A DNA stretch of 64,000 nt from Paenibacillus sp. CC-CFT747 (lineage in GTDB: Bacteria > Bacillota > Bacilli > Paenibacillales > NBRC-103111): positions 3,402,001 through 3,466,000 of the forward strand of contig CP106741.1 of assembly GCA_030323305.1 (NCBI GenBank). The letters run 5' to 3'. The notes under the pieces were generated by a model, which did no database searches, was not told the DNA's origin, and saw only the letters and a program-made list of their open reading frames with translations. A program made the translations under genes and the position numbers. Shown piece after piece: positions 1 to 8,352 of this stretch. Within the stretch, counting starts at the first letter, position 1. Every line of letters starts with the position of its first letter.

Positions 1-2
1 CC

Positions 3-56
3 GTCAGCTCCATGCCCGAATTCAAAATCTGCGCCGTCAAAGCCGAGAAGGCCTGA
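3..56 (+). CDS. C-terminal end of probable assimilatory nitrate reductase (partial)
   Basis: Only the last 17 codons and the stop are inside the window, reading VSSMPEFKICAVKAEKA. This is too short to identify by itself. The call rests on position: the next gene, 81 bases downstream on the same strand, is nirB, and in Bacilli the catalytic subunit of assimilatory nitrate reductase commonly precedes nirBD. The short basic, Cys-containing tail is compatible with a molybdopterin oxidoreductase C-terminus but does not prove it. Confidence 0.4.
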   Translation, partial: VSSMPEFKICAVKAEKA

Positions 57-137
57 ACCCTTGAACATTCAAGAGTGGGCCGGCATCCGGGACCGGTAAG
101 GCCCCGACAAATCCGAAACGATTGAAGGAGTGATCCT

Positions 138-2564
138 ATGGACAGGAAGAAGCTTGTGCTGATCGGCAACGGGATGGCCGGGATGAATACGGTGGAAACT
201 ATTCTTAAGCTGTCGGACAGGAAGTTCGACATTATGGTGTTCGGAAGCGAGCCGCATCCGAATTACAACCGCATCCTGCTTTCCTCCGTTCTCGCGGGCA
301 GCGCCCGGGTGGAGGACATCGTCATTAATCCGCTGGAATGGTACGCCGAGAACGGCATCCGGCTTCATACGGGAGAGACCGTCACGGCAGTTGATCCCGC
401 TTCCCGCACCCTCCGCACCGACAAGGGCCGGACGGAGGCTTACGACGAGCTTATCCTTGCCACCGGATCGCTTCCGTTTATGCTCCCGCTGCCGGGGGCG
501 GACAAGGAAGGCGTCATCGCCTTCCGGGACATTAAGGACTGCGAGACGATGATCGAAACGGCTAAGCATCACCGCAAAGCGGCGGTTATCGGAGGCGGGC
601 TGCTCGGACTGGAGGCCGCACGGGGGCTGCTGAACCTCGGCATGGAGGTCAGCGTCATCCATATTTGTGACAATTTAATGGAGCGTCAGCTCGATGCACC
701 CGCCTCCAGGATGCTGAGGGCCGAGCTGGAACGGCAGGGAATGAGCTTCCAGCTCAGTAAGCAGACCAAGGCGATCCTCGGCGATGCCCGGGTGACCGGC
801 GTCGAGTTCGCCGACGGAACGTCGGTGGACGCGGACCTGGTGGTGATGGCGGTCGGCATCCGGCCGAACGTGAGCCTGGCGAAGGAGAGTGGAATCGGGG
901 TCAACCGCGGAATCGTCGTCAATGACTACATGCAGACGGACCAGCCCCACATCTATGCCGTCGGGGAGTGCGCCGAGCACAACGGAACGGTTTACGGACT
1001 GGTCGCCCCTCTCTATGAGCAGGGCGCGGTGCTGGCCAAGACGCTGTGCGGCACGGAGACCCCTCCTTACCGGGGCTCGGTGCTGTCCACCAAGCTTAAG
1101 GTGTCGGGCGTCGACGTCTTCTCCGCCGGAGAATTTGTCGACGGGGAGGACATCCAGGCCGTCTGCGTCCATGACGAGTGGAACGGCGTCTACAAGAAGG
1201 TGCTTCTGCGGAACCGGCGGATCATCGGGGGCGTTCTGTTCGGCGATACGTCGGAAGGGAGCACGCTCTTCCGGCTCATCCGCACCGGGGCGGAGATGAC
1301 CCCGGAGCTTCACGCGTCTCTCGTCGGCGGCCCGTCCGCCAAGAGCGGCGCACCGGTTAATGCGGCGGCGGCCATGGCGCCGGATGAGCTCATATGCGGA
1401 TGCAACGGGGTAACGAAGGAGACGATCGTCCGGGCCATCCGGGACCAAGGGCTGACCTCAGTGGATGCCGTCAAGGGCTGCACCGGGGCCTCCCGCTCCT
1501 GCGGAGGCTGCAAGCCGCTCGTCGGGCAGCTGCTCGAACATGTGCTCGGGGACGGCTTCGAAACGCCGGTCAAGGAGACGGTCTGCTCCTGCACGACACT
1601 GTCCCGCGACGAGCTGGTGGAAGCGATCCGGGAGAAGCGGCTGACCCACATGCGCGAGGTGATGAACGTGCTGGGCTGGAGCACGGAGGAGGGCTGCTCC
1701 AAGTGCCGCCCGGCGCTCAATTACTACCTGGCCATGGTGTGGCCGGAGGAATATGAGGATGCGAAGGCTTCTCGCTTCGTGAATGAGCGGATGCACGCCA
1801 ACATCCAGCACAACGGCACCTATTCGGTCGTTCCCCGCATGTACGGGGGCGTCACCTCGCCAAGCGAGCTGAGACGGATTGCCGATGCGGCCGAGAAGTA
1901 CGGGGTGAAGATGGTCAAGGTAACCGGCGGTCAGCGGCTCGACCTGCTCGGGGTGAGGAAGGAAGACCTGCCGAGCATATGGGCCGACCTCGACATGCCG
2001 TCGGGCTGGGCTTACGGGAAGGCGCTCCGGACGGTCAAAACATGCGTAGGCGCCGACTTCTGCCGCTTCGGCACCCAGAACTCCATCCAGATGGGCATTG
2101 ATATCGAGAAGAAGTACGAGAGGCTGAATACGCCGGCCAAGGTGAAGATGGCGGTTTCCGGCTGTCCCCGCAACTGTGCGGAGTCGGGCATTAAAGATCT
2201 CGGCGTCGTGGCGGTCGATGGCGGCTGGGAGCTGTATGCGGGCGGCAACGGAGGCGTCAAGCTGAGAGGGGGCGACCTGCTCTGCAAGGTGAAGACGTCG
2301 GAGGAGGTCATGGACATCACCGGGGCCTATCTTCAGTTTTACCGGGAGACGGGGAATTACGGCGAGCGGACTTCGGAATGGGTCGTCCGGATCGGCCTCG
2401 ATACCATCCGGGAGGCGGTCGTCGAGAATACGGCCAACCGCCAAGCCCTGCTGACCCGGGTCGAGAAGGTGCTCGAGAAGCTGACGGACCCTTGGAAGGA
2501 AGTCATCAACAACCGCCCCAAGTATGCGGATTTGTACGACGGAATCTCGGTAGTGTCCGAATAG
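138..2564 (+). CDS. nirB: Assimilatory nitrite reductase [NAD(P)H], large subunit
   Basis: Cytoplasmic enzyme reducing nitrite to ammonium with NAD(P)H, giving nitrogen for assimilation. The 808 residues carry the full family layout: an N-terminal FAD/NAD Rossmann unit (GNGMAGMNT at about 10; a second dinucleotide fold GGGLLGLEAA near 155), two BFD-like iron-sulfur regions (CGCNG near 420 with CTGASRSCGGC near 447; CSC near 483 with CSKC near 519), then the siroheme/4Fe-4S module with TCVGADFCRFGTQNS (about 634) and SGCPRNCAESG (about 674). The four cysteines of those last two motifs are the expected siroheme-cluster ligands. Start chosen at an ATG preceded by GAAGGAGTG. nirD follows 62 bases downstream, so the pair is probably one transcript. 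Length is normal and the frame is intact. Confidence 0.95.
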   Translation: MDRKKLVLIGNGMAGMNTVETILKLSDRKFDIMVFGSEPHPNYNRILLSSVLAGSARVEDIVINPLEWYAENGIRLHTGETVTAVDPASRTLRTDKGRTEAYDELILATGSLPFMLPLPGADKEGVIAFRDIKDCETMIETAKHHRKAAVIGGGLLGLEAARGLLNLGMEVSVIHICDNLMERQLDAPASRMLRAELERQGMSFQLSKQTKAILGDARVTGVEFADGTSVDADLVVMAVGIRPNVSLAKESGIGVNRGIVVNDYMQTDQPHIYAVGECAEHNGTVYGLVAPLYEQGAVLAKTLCGTETPPYRGSVLSTKLKVSGVDVFSAGEFVDGEDIQAVCVHDEWNGVYKKVLLRNRRIIGGVLFGDTSEGSTLFRLIRTGAEMTPELHASLVGGPSAKSGAPVNAAAAMAPDELICGCNGVTKETIVRAIRDQGLTSVDAVKGCTGASRSCGGCKPLVGQLLEHVLGDGFETPVKETVCSCTTLSRDELVEAIREKRLTHMREVMNVLGWSTEEGCSKCRPALNYYLAMVWPEEYEDAKASRFVNERMHANIQHNGTYSVVPRMYGGVTSPSELRRIADAAEKYGVKMVKVTGGQRLDLLGVRKEDLPSIWADLDMPSGWAYGKALRTVKTCVGADFCRFGTQNSIQMGIDIEKKYERLNTPAKVKMAVSGCPRNCAESGIKDLGVVAVDGGWELYAGGNGGVKLRGGDLLCKVKTSEEVMDITGAYLQFYRETGNYGERTSEWVVRIGLDTIREAVVENTANRQALLTRVEKVLEKLTDPWKEVINNRPKYADLYDGISVVSE

Positions 2565-2626
2565 CCCAAATGGCAAAAATGATCAAAAAAACGGCCTGGC
2601 TCAGGCAGAGGAAGCGGGGAGAGCAG

Positions 2627-2953
2627 ATGAACCGATATCCGGTGGGAAGCATTGAGGAGATCCCGTTCATGCGGGGAAGGGTGGTGTCCCTCGGCAAACA
2701 GGAAATCGCCGTATTCCGGCTGTCGAACGGGGAAGTGAAGGCGGTGGAGAACCGCTGCCCCCACAAGGGAGGGCCTCTGTCGGAAGGAATCGTGTCCGGC
2801 GGGAATGTGTACTGCCCGCTTCATGACTGGAAAGTATGCCTGCGCAGCGGGGACGTGCAGGAGCCGGACCGCGGCTGTGTCAAAACCTATCAGGTGGAAG
2901 TGATCGGCAGCGAGATTTTCCTATATACGGAAACCCCGGTGACGAGCCCCTGA
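2627..2953 (+). CDS. nirD: Nitrite reductase small subunit, Rieske-type
   Basis: Partner of NirB. This 108-residue protein is a Rieske [2Fe-2S] domain with both ligand loops visible: CPHKGGPLSEG (residues about 44-54) and CPLHDWKV (about 62-69), the C-x-H and C-x2-H pairs. The open frame extends far upstream through the nirB end, so the start was placed at the ATG after GGGGAGAGCAG, which gives the normal NirD length and N-terminus (MNRYPVGSIEEIP). A small hairpin with a nearby T-rich stretch lies after the stop (about 2961-2995), a weak terminator at best. Confidence 0.92.
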   Translation: MNRYPVGSIEEIPFMRGRVVSLGKQEIAVFRLSNGEVKAVENRCPHKGGPLSEGIVSGGNVYCPLHDWKVCLRSGDVQEPDRGCVKTYQVEVIGSEIFLYTETPVTSP

Positions 2954-3052
2954 CCCGGTGCGAAGGGAACCCCGCTTCGGTTGATTGGCTTTTTCCTCCC
3001 AAGGGTAAAGGATAAAGAGACAGCGTAGACACGAGACAGGGAGGAAAGGCTC

Positions 3053-3523
3053 ATGAACCGGACGACAGCGGGGGTTTATCTAGAGGAAGAAGCGGCGGTC
3101 AACGCCATTGAAGAATTGAAAAAAGCAGGCTATGGGGAAGAAAGCATCACTGTTGTAACGAAGGACAAGAGGGCCTTGGAGGAGCTGGAGGAAACGACCG
3201 GAGCCCAGACGCCGGACGGGTTGTCCGGAGGCTCGGTGACCGGCGGGGTCATAGGCGGTGCCGCCGGGCTGTTCGTCAGCCTGAGCTCGCTTGCCGTTCC
3301 CGGCGTCGGTCCGCTGCTCGTGGCCGGTGCGCTGGCCGCTACCGCAGCGGGAGCCGCCATCGGAGCAAGCGCCGGAGGCTATACCGGCACCTTGACCGAG
3401 CTTGGGCTTAACGAGGATGAGGCCAAGCGCTATGACGATGACCTGCGTGACGGCAAAGTGCTCGTTCTGGTCCATGCCGAAGAGGGGGAAGAGAGCGAGG
3501 CGGCCCGGGTTCTGCATCGGTAA
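3053..3523 (+). CDS. General stress protein, YflT/GsiB-17M-like
   Basis: 156 residues of the YflT (general stress protein 17M) type. The N-terminal 55 residues form an alpha/beta unit in which a hydrophobic strand (TTAGVYLEEEAAVNAIEEL) leads into a helix, the usual start of this family. A Gly/Ala-rich hydrophobic hairpin follows (residues about 60-115, GGSVTGGVIGGAAGLF and similar), then an acidic tail with a final strand KVLVLVHAEE. The Gly-rich segment may insert in or lie on the membrane. RBS is GGGAGGAAAGG before the ATG. A GGGTAA motif at 3003-3008 resembles a sigma-B -10 element, but no convincing GTTT-type -35 is seen at the right distance. Biochemical function of the family is unknown. 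Confidence 0.8.
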   Translation: MNRTTAGVYLEEEAAVNAIEELKKAGYGEESITVVTKDKRALEELEETTGAQTPDGLSGGSVTGGVIGGAAGLFVSLSSLAVPGVGPLLVAGALAATAAGAAIGASAGGYTGTLTELGLNEDEAKRYDDDLRDGKVLVLVHAEEGEESEAARVLHR

Positions 3524-3540
3524 GGGGCAAGCCATAAGCA

Positions 3541-3588
3541 AAGGGTAAGAAGGATCCGCTGGAGGCGGAGCGCTTCTTACCCTTTTCG
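3541..3588. terminator. Bidirectional rho-independent terminator
   Basis: Perfect 12-bp arms AAGGGTAAGAAG (3541-3552) and CTTCTTACCCTT (3573-3584) with a 20-base loop. It lies between the converging stress-protein gene and the GerPC-like gene, whose last codons overlap it. Confidence 0.85.
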
Positions 3589-4008
3589 TTTGGTCAGCGT
3601 AACTTTGGGGCCGGCGGGCGGAGAGGGAGAGGCCGGGGCTTTGGCGCCGGGGCCTGACGAGGCTTTCTCGCCGTAGACCGTCCCGATGTTGAGCCGTCCG
3701 GTCAACTCGCGGATGCCGAGCTGGCCCAGGTTGCTGCTCATGTCCCACTTGCCGACCATCACCTTCTCCACGTTCATATGCTCGATGATGATCGTGGTGG
3801 AGCCTTCGGGCTTCGGCTCGTCAGCCGGCTCCTTCTTCTTATCGGGGTCCGCCGGGACAGGAGGGACAGCAAGCTGCTTCAGTTCCTCCATCTGTTTCTC
3901 GAGCTCCTTCAGCCGGCCGATTTCCTTCTCCAGCTTGGACATTCTCGCTTGGAGTGAGGCGGACGCGCCGCCGCGGATGAAGAAATGGATCCAACCTTTA
4001 ACCCCCAT
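3577..4008 (-). CDS. Coiled-coil spore protein, GerPC-like
   Basis: 143 residues. Residues about 18-50 form a heptad-rich coiled coil (LQARMSKLEKEIGRLKELEK). After a Pro/Lys linker comes a conserved-looking block ending IRELTGRLNIGTVYG (about 98-112), then a low-complexity Pro/Ala/Gly tail. A coiled coil followed by a domain with a terminal LNIG motif is the arrangement of GerPC, a protein of the GerP complex needed for germinants to cross the spore coat. Two GerPA/GerPF-like proteins sit 2 kb away, which fits. The match was recognised by pattern only, so another spore-coat protein remains possible. Confidence 0.5.
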   Translation of the reverse strand: MGVKGWIHFFIRGGASASLQARMSKLEKEIGRLKELEKQMEELKQLAVPPVPADPDKKKEPADEPKPEGSTTIIIEHMNVEKVMVGKWDMSSNLGQLGIRELTGRLNIGTVYGEKASSGPGAKAPASPSPPAGPKVTLTKRKG

Positions 4009-4110
4009 CGGCCTGCCCCCGTTTGCTTGCGGCGCCGTTCACCGGATTAGCCCGCACCCCTCCTGGTCGGAAGGCGGCCGGCTTATCCTAAATGTATGAC
4101 AGCGGGCCGG

Positions 4111-4940
4111 TCAGCATTCCGCCCCGGTCATTTCGTTCGTGAAGAGACGCTTGTATTCCGGGGGATGAAGCTTCTCCGCCCCTTCGGGGGCATAGTGGAA
4201 CTGCAGCGCCCTGCGGCGCCGGGCCGAGAAGTTATGGGCGGTGCCGTGAGTCAGGAGGCCATGAAAGAACAGAGCTCCGCCCGGTTTAAGCGGGACGGCC
4301 AGGTTGCGCTCCACGGGGACGTTCGCATCGCAAATCTGCCAGTCGCGGACGGCGTAGTGGGGCACGCCCCCGTCCATATGGGAGCGGGGAATGACCTGCA
4401 TGCAGCCGTTGTCCTCATCGGCTTCATCCAGAGCAAGCCATACGCCGATCACCGGCTTGTCAAAGGCGAGCGGACCATAGGCCATGTCCTGGTGCCAGGG
4501 CTTTTCTCCCCGCCGAAAGGCGGCTTCAGCAGGGCCATGTCCTGGACGAGCTTCGGCTTTGCTCCGAGCAGCTTCCCGACCGCCTCGAGGAGCATCGGCT
4601 TGCAGGCGATGGCCCGAAGGCGCTCTTCCTCCTCGACAAAATCGTACACCTTGCGGACCGAAAGCTCCCGTTCCCCGCGGCTGCTCAGCTCACTTTTCGG
4701 CTTCGTAAACTGGACCTTTACCTTCGTCTCGTCGCTGTTGATATGCTCCGCCAAGGCCTGCACCGCATTTCGGATTTCCTCTGTTGTAAGAAAGCCCTGC
4801 ACGCCCAGAAAGCCCTGCTCCCGATAGAACCGTTTCTCTTCTTCCCCGATCTCCGTGCCCTCTGCCAAAGCACGGTAAAGGCCCGTCCGGGGGTACAGCT
4901 CCCGGTTAATTTCCTCGGGGGTTCTCGGATTGACGCTCAT
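4111..4940 (-). CDS. Phytanoyl-CoA dioxygenase (PhyH) family protein, frameshifted
   Basis: Probable Fe(II)/2-oxoglutarate oxygenase of the PhyH family; substrate unknown. The N-terminal part (from 4940, MSVNPRTPEEINREL) and the C-terminal part (to 4111) lie in different frames. They join near 4502-4505 if one A is restored to the AAAA run on the coding strand, giving PWHQDMAYGPL, which holds the HxD iron ligands, and a 276-residue protein of normal size. The distal His lies in FFHGLLTHGTAHNFS and the 2-oxoglutarate Arg is likely one of SARRRRALQ. Start chosen after GGGAGGAAGGAG. Divergent from an AraC regulator 186 bases away, which probably controls it. The break is most likely a sequencing error. 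Confidence 0.8.
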
Positions 4941-5126
4941 GCTCCTTCCTCCCTTGCCAGATCTGGTTTTGATGCCTTTAGCGTAGCATGGGGGACCCCG
5001 CCAAGCCATGGAGGAGGAGCTCGTAAATTTGTAGGTAAATGCTTAGGCCGGGCAAACGCCGGCGCCTCCCTGTGCTACAATGAGAGGGAGAAGGGTGCGA
5101 TGGATGCAAAAGGGGTGGAGGAGACG

Positions 5127-5963
5127 ATGGAGAAGCTGTACCCGGTCGGCCGGCTGACCTTCCGGGCCGCGGCCGGCAGCGGCAAAGCCCGCTGCGAGCC
5201 CGGCTGGAGCTGGCGGCCCCCGCCGCTTCCGGATTACGACCTCTGGTATGTAATGGAGGGAAGCGGCTTCGTAACCATTAACGGAGAGCGGCACGAGGCC
5301 CGGCGGGGCGAATGCTTCCTGCTTCGTCCTGGCGACCGGGTGGAGGCGGAGCAGGAGCCGGAGGACAGGCTGCTCGTCCTTTTTCTGCATTTTACGGCCT
5401 TCGTACCGGAAGAAGAGTCGCCCGAGGCGCAGTGGCTGCCCGACAGGAGGACGACCGTCGAGGACCCGTACTCCTTTGAGCATGACTTCCATCGCCTGCT
5501 GGAATGCAGGGAGAGCCAGGAAGCGGGATGGGAGGAGGAGTTCGGCCTCCTCCTGAAGCTTTTGTGGCTGCAGCTGCTCCGCGTCCGTGCCCGCAAGGAA
5601 GGGAAGCCGGCCTTCTCGTACAAGCAGCGGCAGGACGTACGACGCGTGATCACTTACCTCCGCGAGCACTTGGGAGAGCCCGTAGACTATCGTGAGCTCG
5701 CGCGGCTGGCCGGTCTCTCCCCGCGTTACCTGAGCGGGCTGTTCAAGGCCCAGACAGGCTATTCGTTGAAGGAGTATATCACCCGGCTGCGGATGGACCG
5801 GGCCAAGGTTCTGCTCACGGAAACCGCTATGAATGTCACGCAGGCCGCCGAAGCCGTCGGCTATTCGGACCTCTATTTCTTCAGCAAGCTGTTCAAAAGC
5901 TTGTACGGCGTCCCGCCCTCCTATTACCGCCGGTCCGTCCGGCAGGCCGCGAAGCACCGGTAA
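5127..5963 (+). CDS. AraC-family transcriptional regulator with cupin sensor
   Basis: 278 residues. The N-terminal part is a cupin-like AraC ligand-binding domain (DYDLWYVMEGSGFVTINGER near 35-55, then RRGECFLLRPGDRVEAEQ). The C-terminal 100 residues hold two helix-turn-helix units (YRELARLAGLSPRYLSGLFK and VTQAAEAVGYSDLYFFSKLF) ending in the typical GVPPSYYRRS. Start 5127 has GGTGGAGGAG just upstream; an in-frame ATG at 5100 with its own GAGGGAGAAGGG is a plausible alternative that adds nine residues. It is divergent from the PhyH-type gene, a common arrangement for a local activator, and sugar or small-metabolite sensing is typical of the family. Confidence 0.88.
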   Translation: MEKLYPVGRLTFRAAAGSGKARCEPGWSWRPPPLPDYDLWYVMEGSGFVTINGERHEARRGECFLLRPGDRVEAEQEPEDRLLVLFLHFTAFVPEEESPEAQWLPDRRTTVEDPYSFEHDFHRLLECRESQEAGWEEEFGLLLKLLWLQLLRVRARKEGKPAFSYKQRQDVRRVITYLREHLGEPVDYRELARLAGLSPRYLSGLFKAQTGYSLKEYITRLRMDRAKVLLTETAMNVTQAAEAVGYSDLYFFSKLFKSLYGVPPSYYRRSVRQAAKHR

Positions 5964-5982
5964 CCGGGGCTTCGCTTTTTTC
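5949..5982 (+). terminator. Rho-independent terminator after the AraC gene
   Basis: Arms GCGAAGC (5949-5955) and GCTTCGC (5969-5975), followed by seven T. The left arm lies inside the end of the coding region. Confidence 0.8.
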
Positions 5983-5998
5983 CGGCTGCCCTCTGCCG

Positions 5999-6241
5999 TT
6001 ACAGCTGATTCGCAAGCGGGGCCGACGGATTCGCGATTTGATCCTGATCGCTAATATCCGGATCGAGCACAGCATTGCTCATAGCGGAGAAGGCCGGCGA
6101 GAAATCGCCCACGGAGAAGTTGGCCCCTACCATTTTGGTATTGGCCGTATGGCTGTTCTGGACGTTGGCGCCCACGTCGATGTTTCCGTTTCTGGAGATG
6201 CCGTTTATTTTGAAATTGGCGATGTTGATTTGAAAAGGCAT
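5999..6241 (-). CDS. GerPA/GerPF-like spore germination protein (copy 2)
   Basis: 80 residues, starting MPFQINIANFKINGISRNG. The pattern N-F-K-I-N-x-I-x2-x-G-x-I-x-V-G followed by HTANTK is that of the small GerPA/GerPF family, proteins of the spore coat needed for normal germinant permeability. It is a tandem paralog of the gene just upstream: same length, with the shared blocks SHTANTK/DHTANTK, GD.SPA and SAM.N. RBS is a GGAGGGAATCC-type sequence in the 12-base gap between the two. Most likely expressed in the mother cell late in sporulation with its neighbour. Confidence 0.8.
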   Translation of the reverse strand: MPFQINIANFKINGISRNGNIDVGANVQNSHTANTKMVGANFSVGDFSPAFSAMSNAVLDPDISDQDQIANPSAPLANQL

Positions 6242-6253
6242 AGGATTCCCTCC

Positions 6254-6496
6254 TTAGGATTGCACTACGTTGGCATTGGTCGGGTCGAGAATATCCCCCA
6301 TGTCGTTGAAGTCCGGATCGACAAACACATTCTTCATGGCGGATTCGGCCGGAGAGCCGTCCCCGTAGGAGGAGTTGACCCCTTGGGACTTGGTGTTGGC
6401 GGTATGGTCGCTGTGAACCGATTCCCCGATGTTGACGGAGCCGTTATTCGAGATGCTGTTGATCTTCATACAGAAAATATTCACGATGGACGCCAT
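6254..6496 (-). CDS. GerPA/GerPF-like spore germination protein (copy 1)
   Basis: 80 residues, MASIVNIFCMKINSISNNG at the start, then GSVNIGESVHSDHTANTK. Same family and length as the following gene. An upstream in-frame ATG at 6514 exists, but the sequence between it and 6496 is AGGAAGGTGGGAG, which serves as the RBS for the second ATG, so 6496 was chosen. This also gives the same length as the paralog. The pair is separated by 12 bases and is probably co-transcribed. Confidence 0.8.
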   Translation of the reverse strand: MASIVNIFCMKINSISNNGSVNIGESVHSDHTANTKSQGVNSSYGDGSPAESAMKNVFVDPDFNDMGDILDPTNANVVQS

Positions 6497-6703
6497 GTCT
6501 CCCACCTTCCTCATGCCCTGGATGGTTACAGCCTATGCAGGCATCCGCCCAGAGGTTAACGAATTCGGTTGGTTGACTGGGAGCCTCCTACGGACGCAAG
6601 CCCGTTTCAACCCGGGGGATGACTTGCTCCGCTGCCGCCGATAATGAGAGAATGGGAAGGATTCGGAAATGAACCGTGCCTGAACAGGCGCCAGGAGGCC
6701 ATC

Positions 6704-7495
6704 ATGCAGAACGAACAGAGCAGCATTAACGAAAAAGCCTGGAACCGGAGCCCATACGAGGCTTGGCTCAACCGGTACGGCACGCCGGCCGAGGCGGCGG
6801 AAAAGATCAAGGCGGATCCCTTGGCCCTGCTGTCGGGCCTCTACGAGCATCTGGGCGGCGTGGAAGGGAAGAAAGCCGTCAACCTGCTTGGCTCCCACGG
6901 CTGCAAGGCCGTCGCCCTTGCGCTTCTCGGGGCTCGGGTCACCGTGGTGGACATCGCCTCCGAGAACGCCCGGTATGCCCGGGAGCTGGCGGAAGCGGCC
7001 GGGGTTCCCCTGCGGTACCTCGTGTCGGACGTCACGCAGCTGCCCGAGGAGGAGCTGGACGGGTCGTACGACATCGCGTTTATGGAATTCGGCATTCTTC
7101 ATTACTTCACGGATTTGGCCCCGTTGATGAATACCGTGTACCGGCTGCTCCGTCCCGGAGGACGCCTGGTGCTCCAGGACTTCCATCCGTTCACGACCAA
7201 GCTCATCTCCTCCAAAGGAACGCGCCATACGACGCGCAAGCATAAGGTGACGGGAGATTATTTCGATGAGGAGCTGACCGAGGTGGAGGTGCCCTATCTG
7301 AAGTTCCTGCCCGAGGACAAGCAGGAGGAACTTCCCAAGACCCTCCTGAGACGCTGGACGCTCGGGGAGATCGTTACGTCCTGTGCGCAGGCCGGATTGG
7401 TCATTCGGCTCCTGCTGGAGGAGCCGAACAAGTCCTCCGAGGTTTACGACAAGGGAATTCCCAAAACCTTTACGCTGGTGGCGGATCGTCCATAA
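6704..7495 (+). CDS. SAM-dependent methyltransferase, class I
   Basis: 263 residues with a class I Rossmann methyltransferase core. Motif I is atypical (AVNLLGSHGCKAVALALLG, residues 57-75), with the acidic end of strand 2 in VTVVDIASENARYA, motif II/III region GVPLRYLVSDVTQL and DIAFMEFGILHYF, and the post-core LLRPGGRLVLQDFHPF. It resembles the ubiquinone/menaquinone-type and small-molecule methyltransferases common in Paenibacillus; the substrate cannot be inferred. Start 6704 is preceded by CCAGGAGGCC, whereas the ATG at 6644 has no RBS. It stands alone between spore genes and a Gly/Tyr-rich repeat protein. Confidence 0.8.
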   Translation: MQNEQSSINEKAWNRSPYEAWLNRYGTPAEAAEKIKADPLALLSGLYEHLGGVEGKKAVNLLGSHGCKAVALALLGARVTVVDIASENARYARELAEAAGVPLRYLVSDVTQLPEEELDGSYDIAFMEFGILHYFTDLAPLMNTVYRLLRPGGRLVLQDFHPFTTKLISSKGTRHTTRKHKVTGDYFDEELTEVEVPYLKFLPEDKQEELPKTLLRRWTLGEIVTSCAQAGLVIRLLLEEPNKSSEVYDKGIPKTFTLVADRP

Positions 7496-7595
7496 AGCTT
7501 GAGGCCCGGCCCAAAAGTTTATCCATTGGGCAAGTGTCCCTTTTCCCCTTTCGTGCATACCGTGTCATATGTCTAATTCGAAAGGGGAACTCAGC

Positions 7596-8071
7596 ATGTC
7601 TCAAGAGAATGAGTTTTACCAGCAAGGGATCGGGGAGACGGCAGAGGAACGCCAGGTTTCCCAAATTCCCGGCATCGGCCAGCCGGGCGGCCAAATGGGC
7701 GGCTACCCAGGCGGTTATCCGGGAGGGTATCCCGGCGGTCAGATGGGCGGCTACCCGGGCGGTTATCCAGGAGGTTACCCCGGAGGCTATCCCGGGGTTA
7801 TCCGGGAGGCGGTTACCCGGGCGGCTATCCTGGCGGTTATCCAGGTGGATATCCCGGAGGCCAGATGGGCGGCTACCCAGGCGGCTATCCCGGTGGATAC
7901 CCGGGCGGCTATCATGGCTATTCCCATCCCTGGCACCATTACGGGCACTACGGTCCTTGGCATCAAGGACACTACGGGCAGCAATACGGGCAGCCTTACG
8001 GTTCGCCCTACGGGCAGCCCTATGGCCAGCCCTATGGCCAGCAGGCAGGCCAAACGACCAGCCAGTCGTAA
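7596..8071 (+). CDS. Gly/Pro/Tyr-rich repeat protein (GYPGG repeats), probable coat-type structural protein, frameshifted
   Basis: About 158 residues after repair. A 30-residue charged N-terminus (MSQENEFYQQGIGE) is followed by some 17 units of GYPGG interrupted by GGQMGGYPGG, then a His/Tyr/Trp-rich stretch (YHGYSHPWHHYGHYG) and a GQPYGQPYG tail. The reading frame breaks near 7795, and adding one G restores perfect repeats to the stop at 8071. There is no signal peptide or membrane segment. Tyr/Gly/His-rich low-complexity proteins are typical of spore coats, where Tyr and His permit cross-linking, but no specific family is recognised. RBS is AAAGGGGA, and a strong terminator follows. Confidence 0.65.
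7681..7915 (+). repeat. In-frame tandem repeat encoding GYPGG units
   Basis: About 15-bp units of the type GGNGGNTAYCC, repeated with synonymous variation and two GGNCAGATGGGCGGC interruptions (7688, 7740 and again near 7862). Codon variation shows purifying selection on the peptide, not recent DNA duplication. The repeat is prone to slippage and assembly error, and one base is missing within it near 7795. Confidence 0.8.
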
Positions 8072-8108
8072 GAAGCAGCCGCCGCCAGCGGCGGCTGTCA
8101 AAGCCAAG

Positions 8109-8137
8109 AAGCAGCTCTCTGCCGGGAGCTGCTTTTT
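8109..8137 (+). terminator. Rho-independent terminator
   Basis: Arms AGCAGCTC (8110-8117) and GAGCTGCT (8126-8133) followed by TTTTT, downstream of the GYPGG repeat gene. A second small hairpin, GCCGCC...GGCGGC, precedes it at about 8078-8096. The rest of the 280-base gap to the next gene holds nothing I can name. Confidence 0.75.
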
Positions 8138-8352
8138 GGCTTTTGTCTTAAGAGCGGACGAGTCCTTGGATAGTCCAATGCCTACCGAACCCGGAAGCAC
8201 GGTCTTGTCCGCAGCTCTCCCGGAGGCCGGCCTGGGCATCGGCCCGAAAGGGCGGAGGAAGCGTCTCCGCCGTTACCTGCCGCCCCTTCCCTTCATAAGC
8301 TGGGAGCAAAAGCAGTCGAGGCGCGTGAAGCATAAAAGGGAGGAGGGGGTTT

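Noticed and set aside
1458..2576. Open frame of 372 codons on the minus strand
   Set aside because: Antisense to nirB, whose motifs are beyond doubt; composition (Arg/His/Pro/Leu-rich) is typical of a shadow frame.
3003..3008. Sigma-B -10 element before the YflT-like gene
   Set aside because: GGGTAA fits, but no GTTT-type -35 lies 12-15 bases upstream, so it was not listed as a promoter.
7681..7915. CRISPR-like short repeats
   Set aside because: The repeats are coding, contiguous, without unique spacers, and vary at third codon positions.
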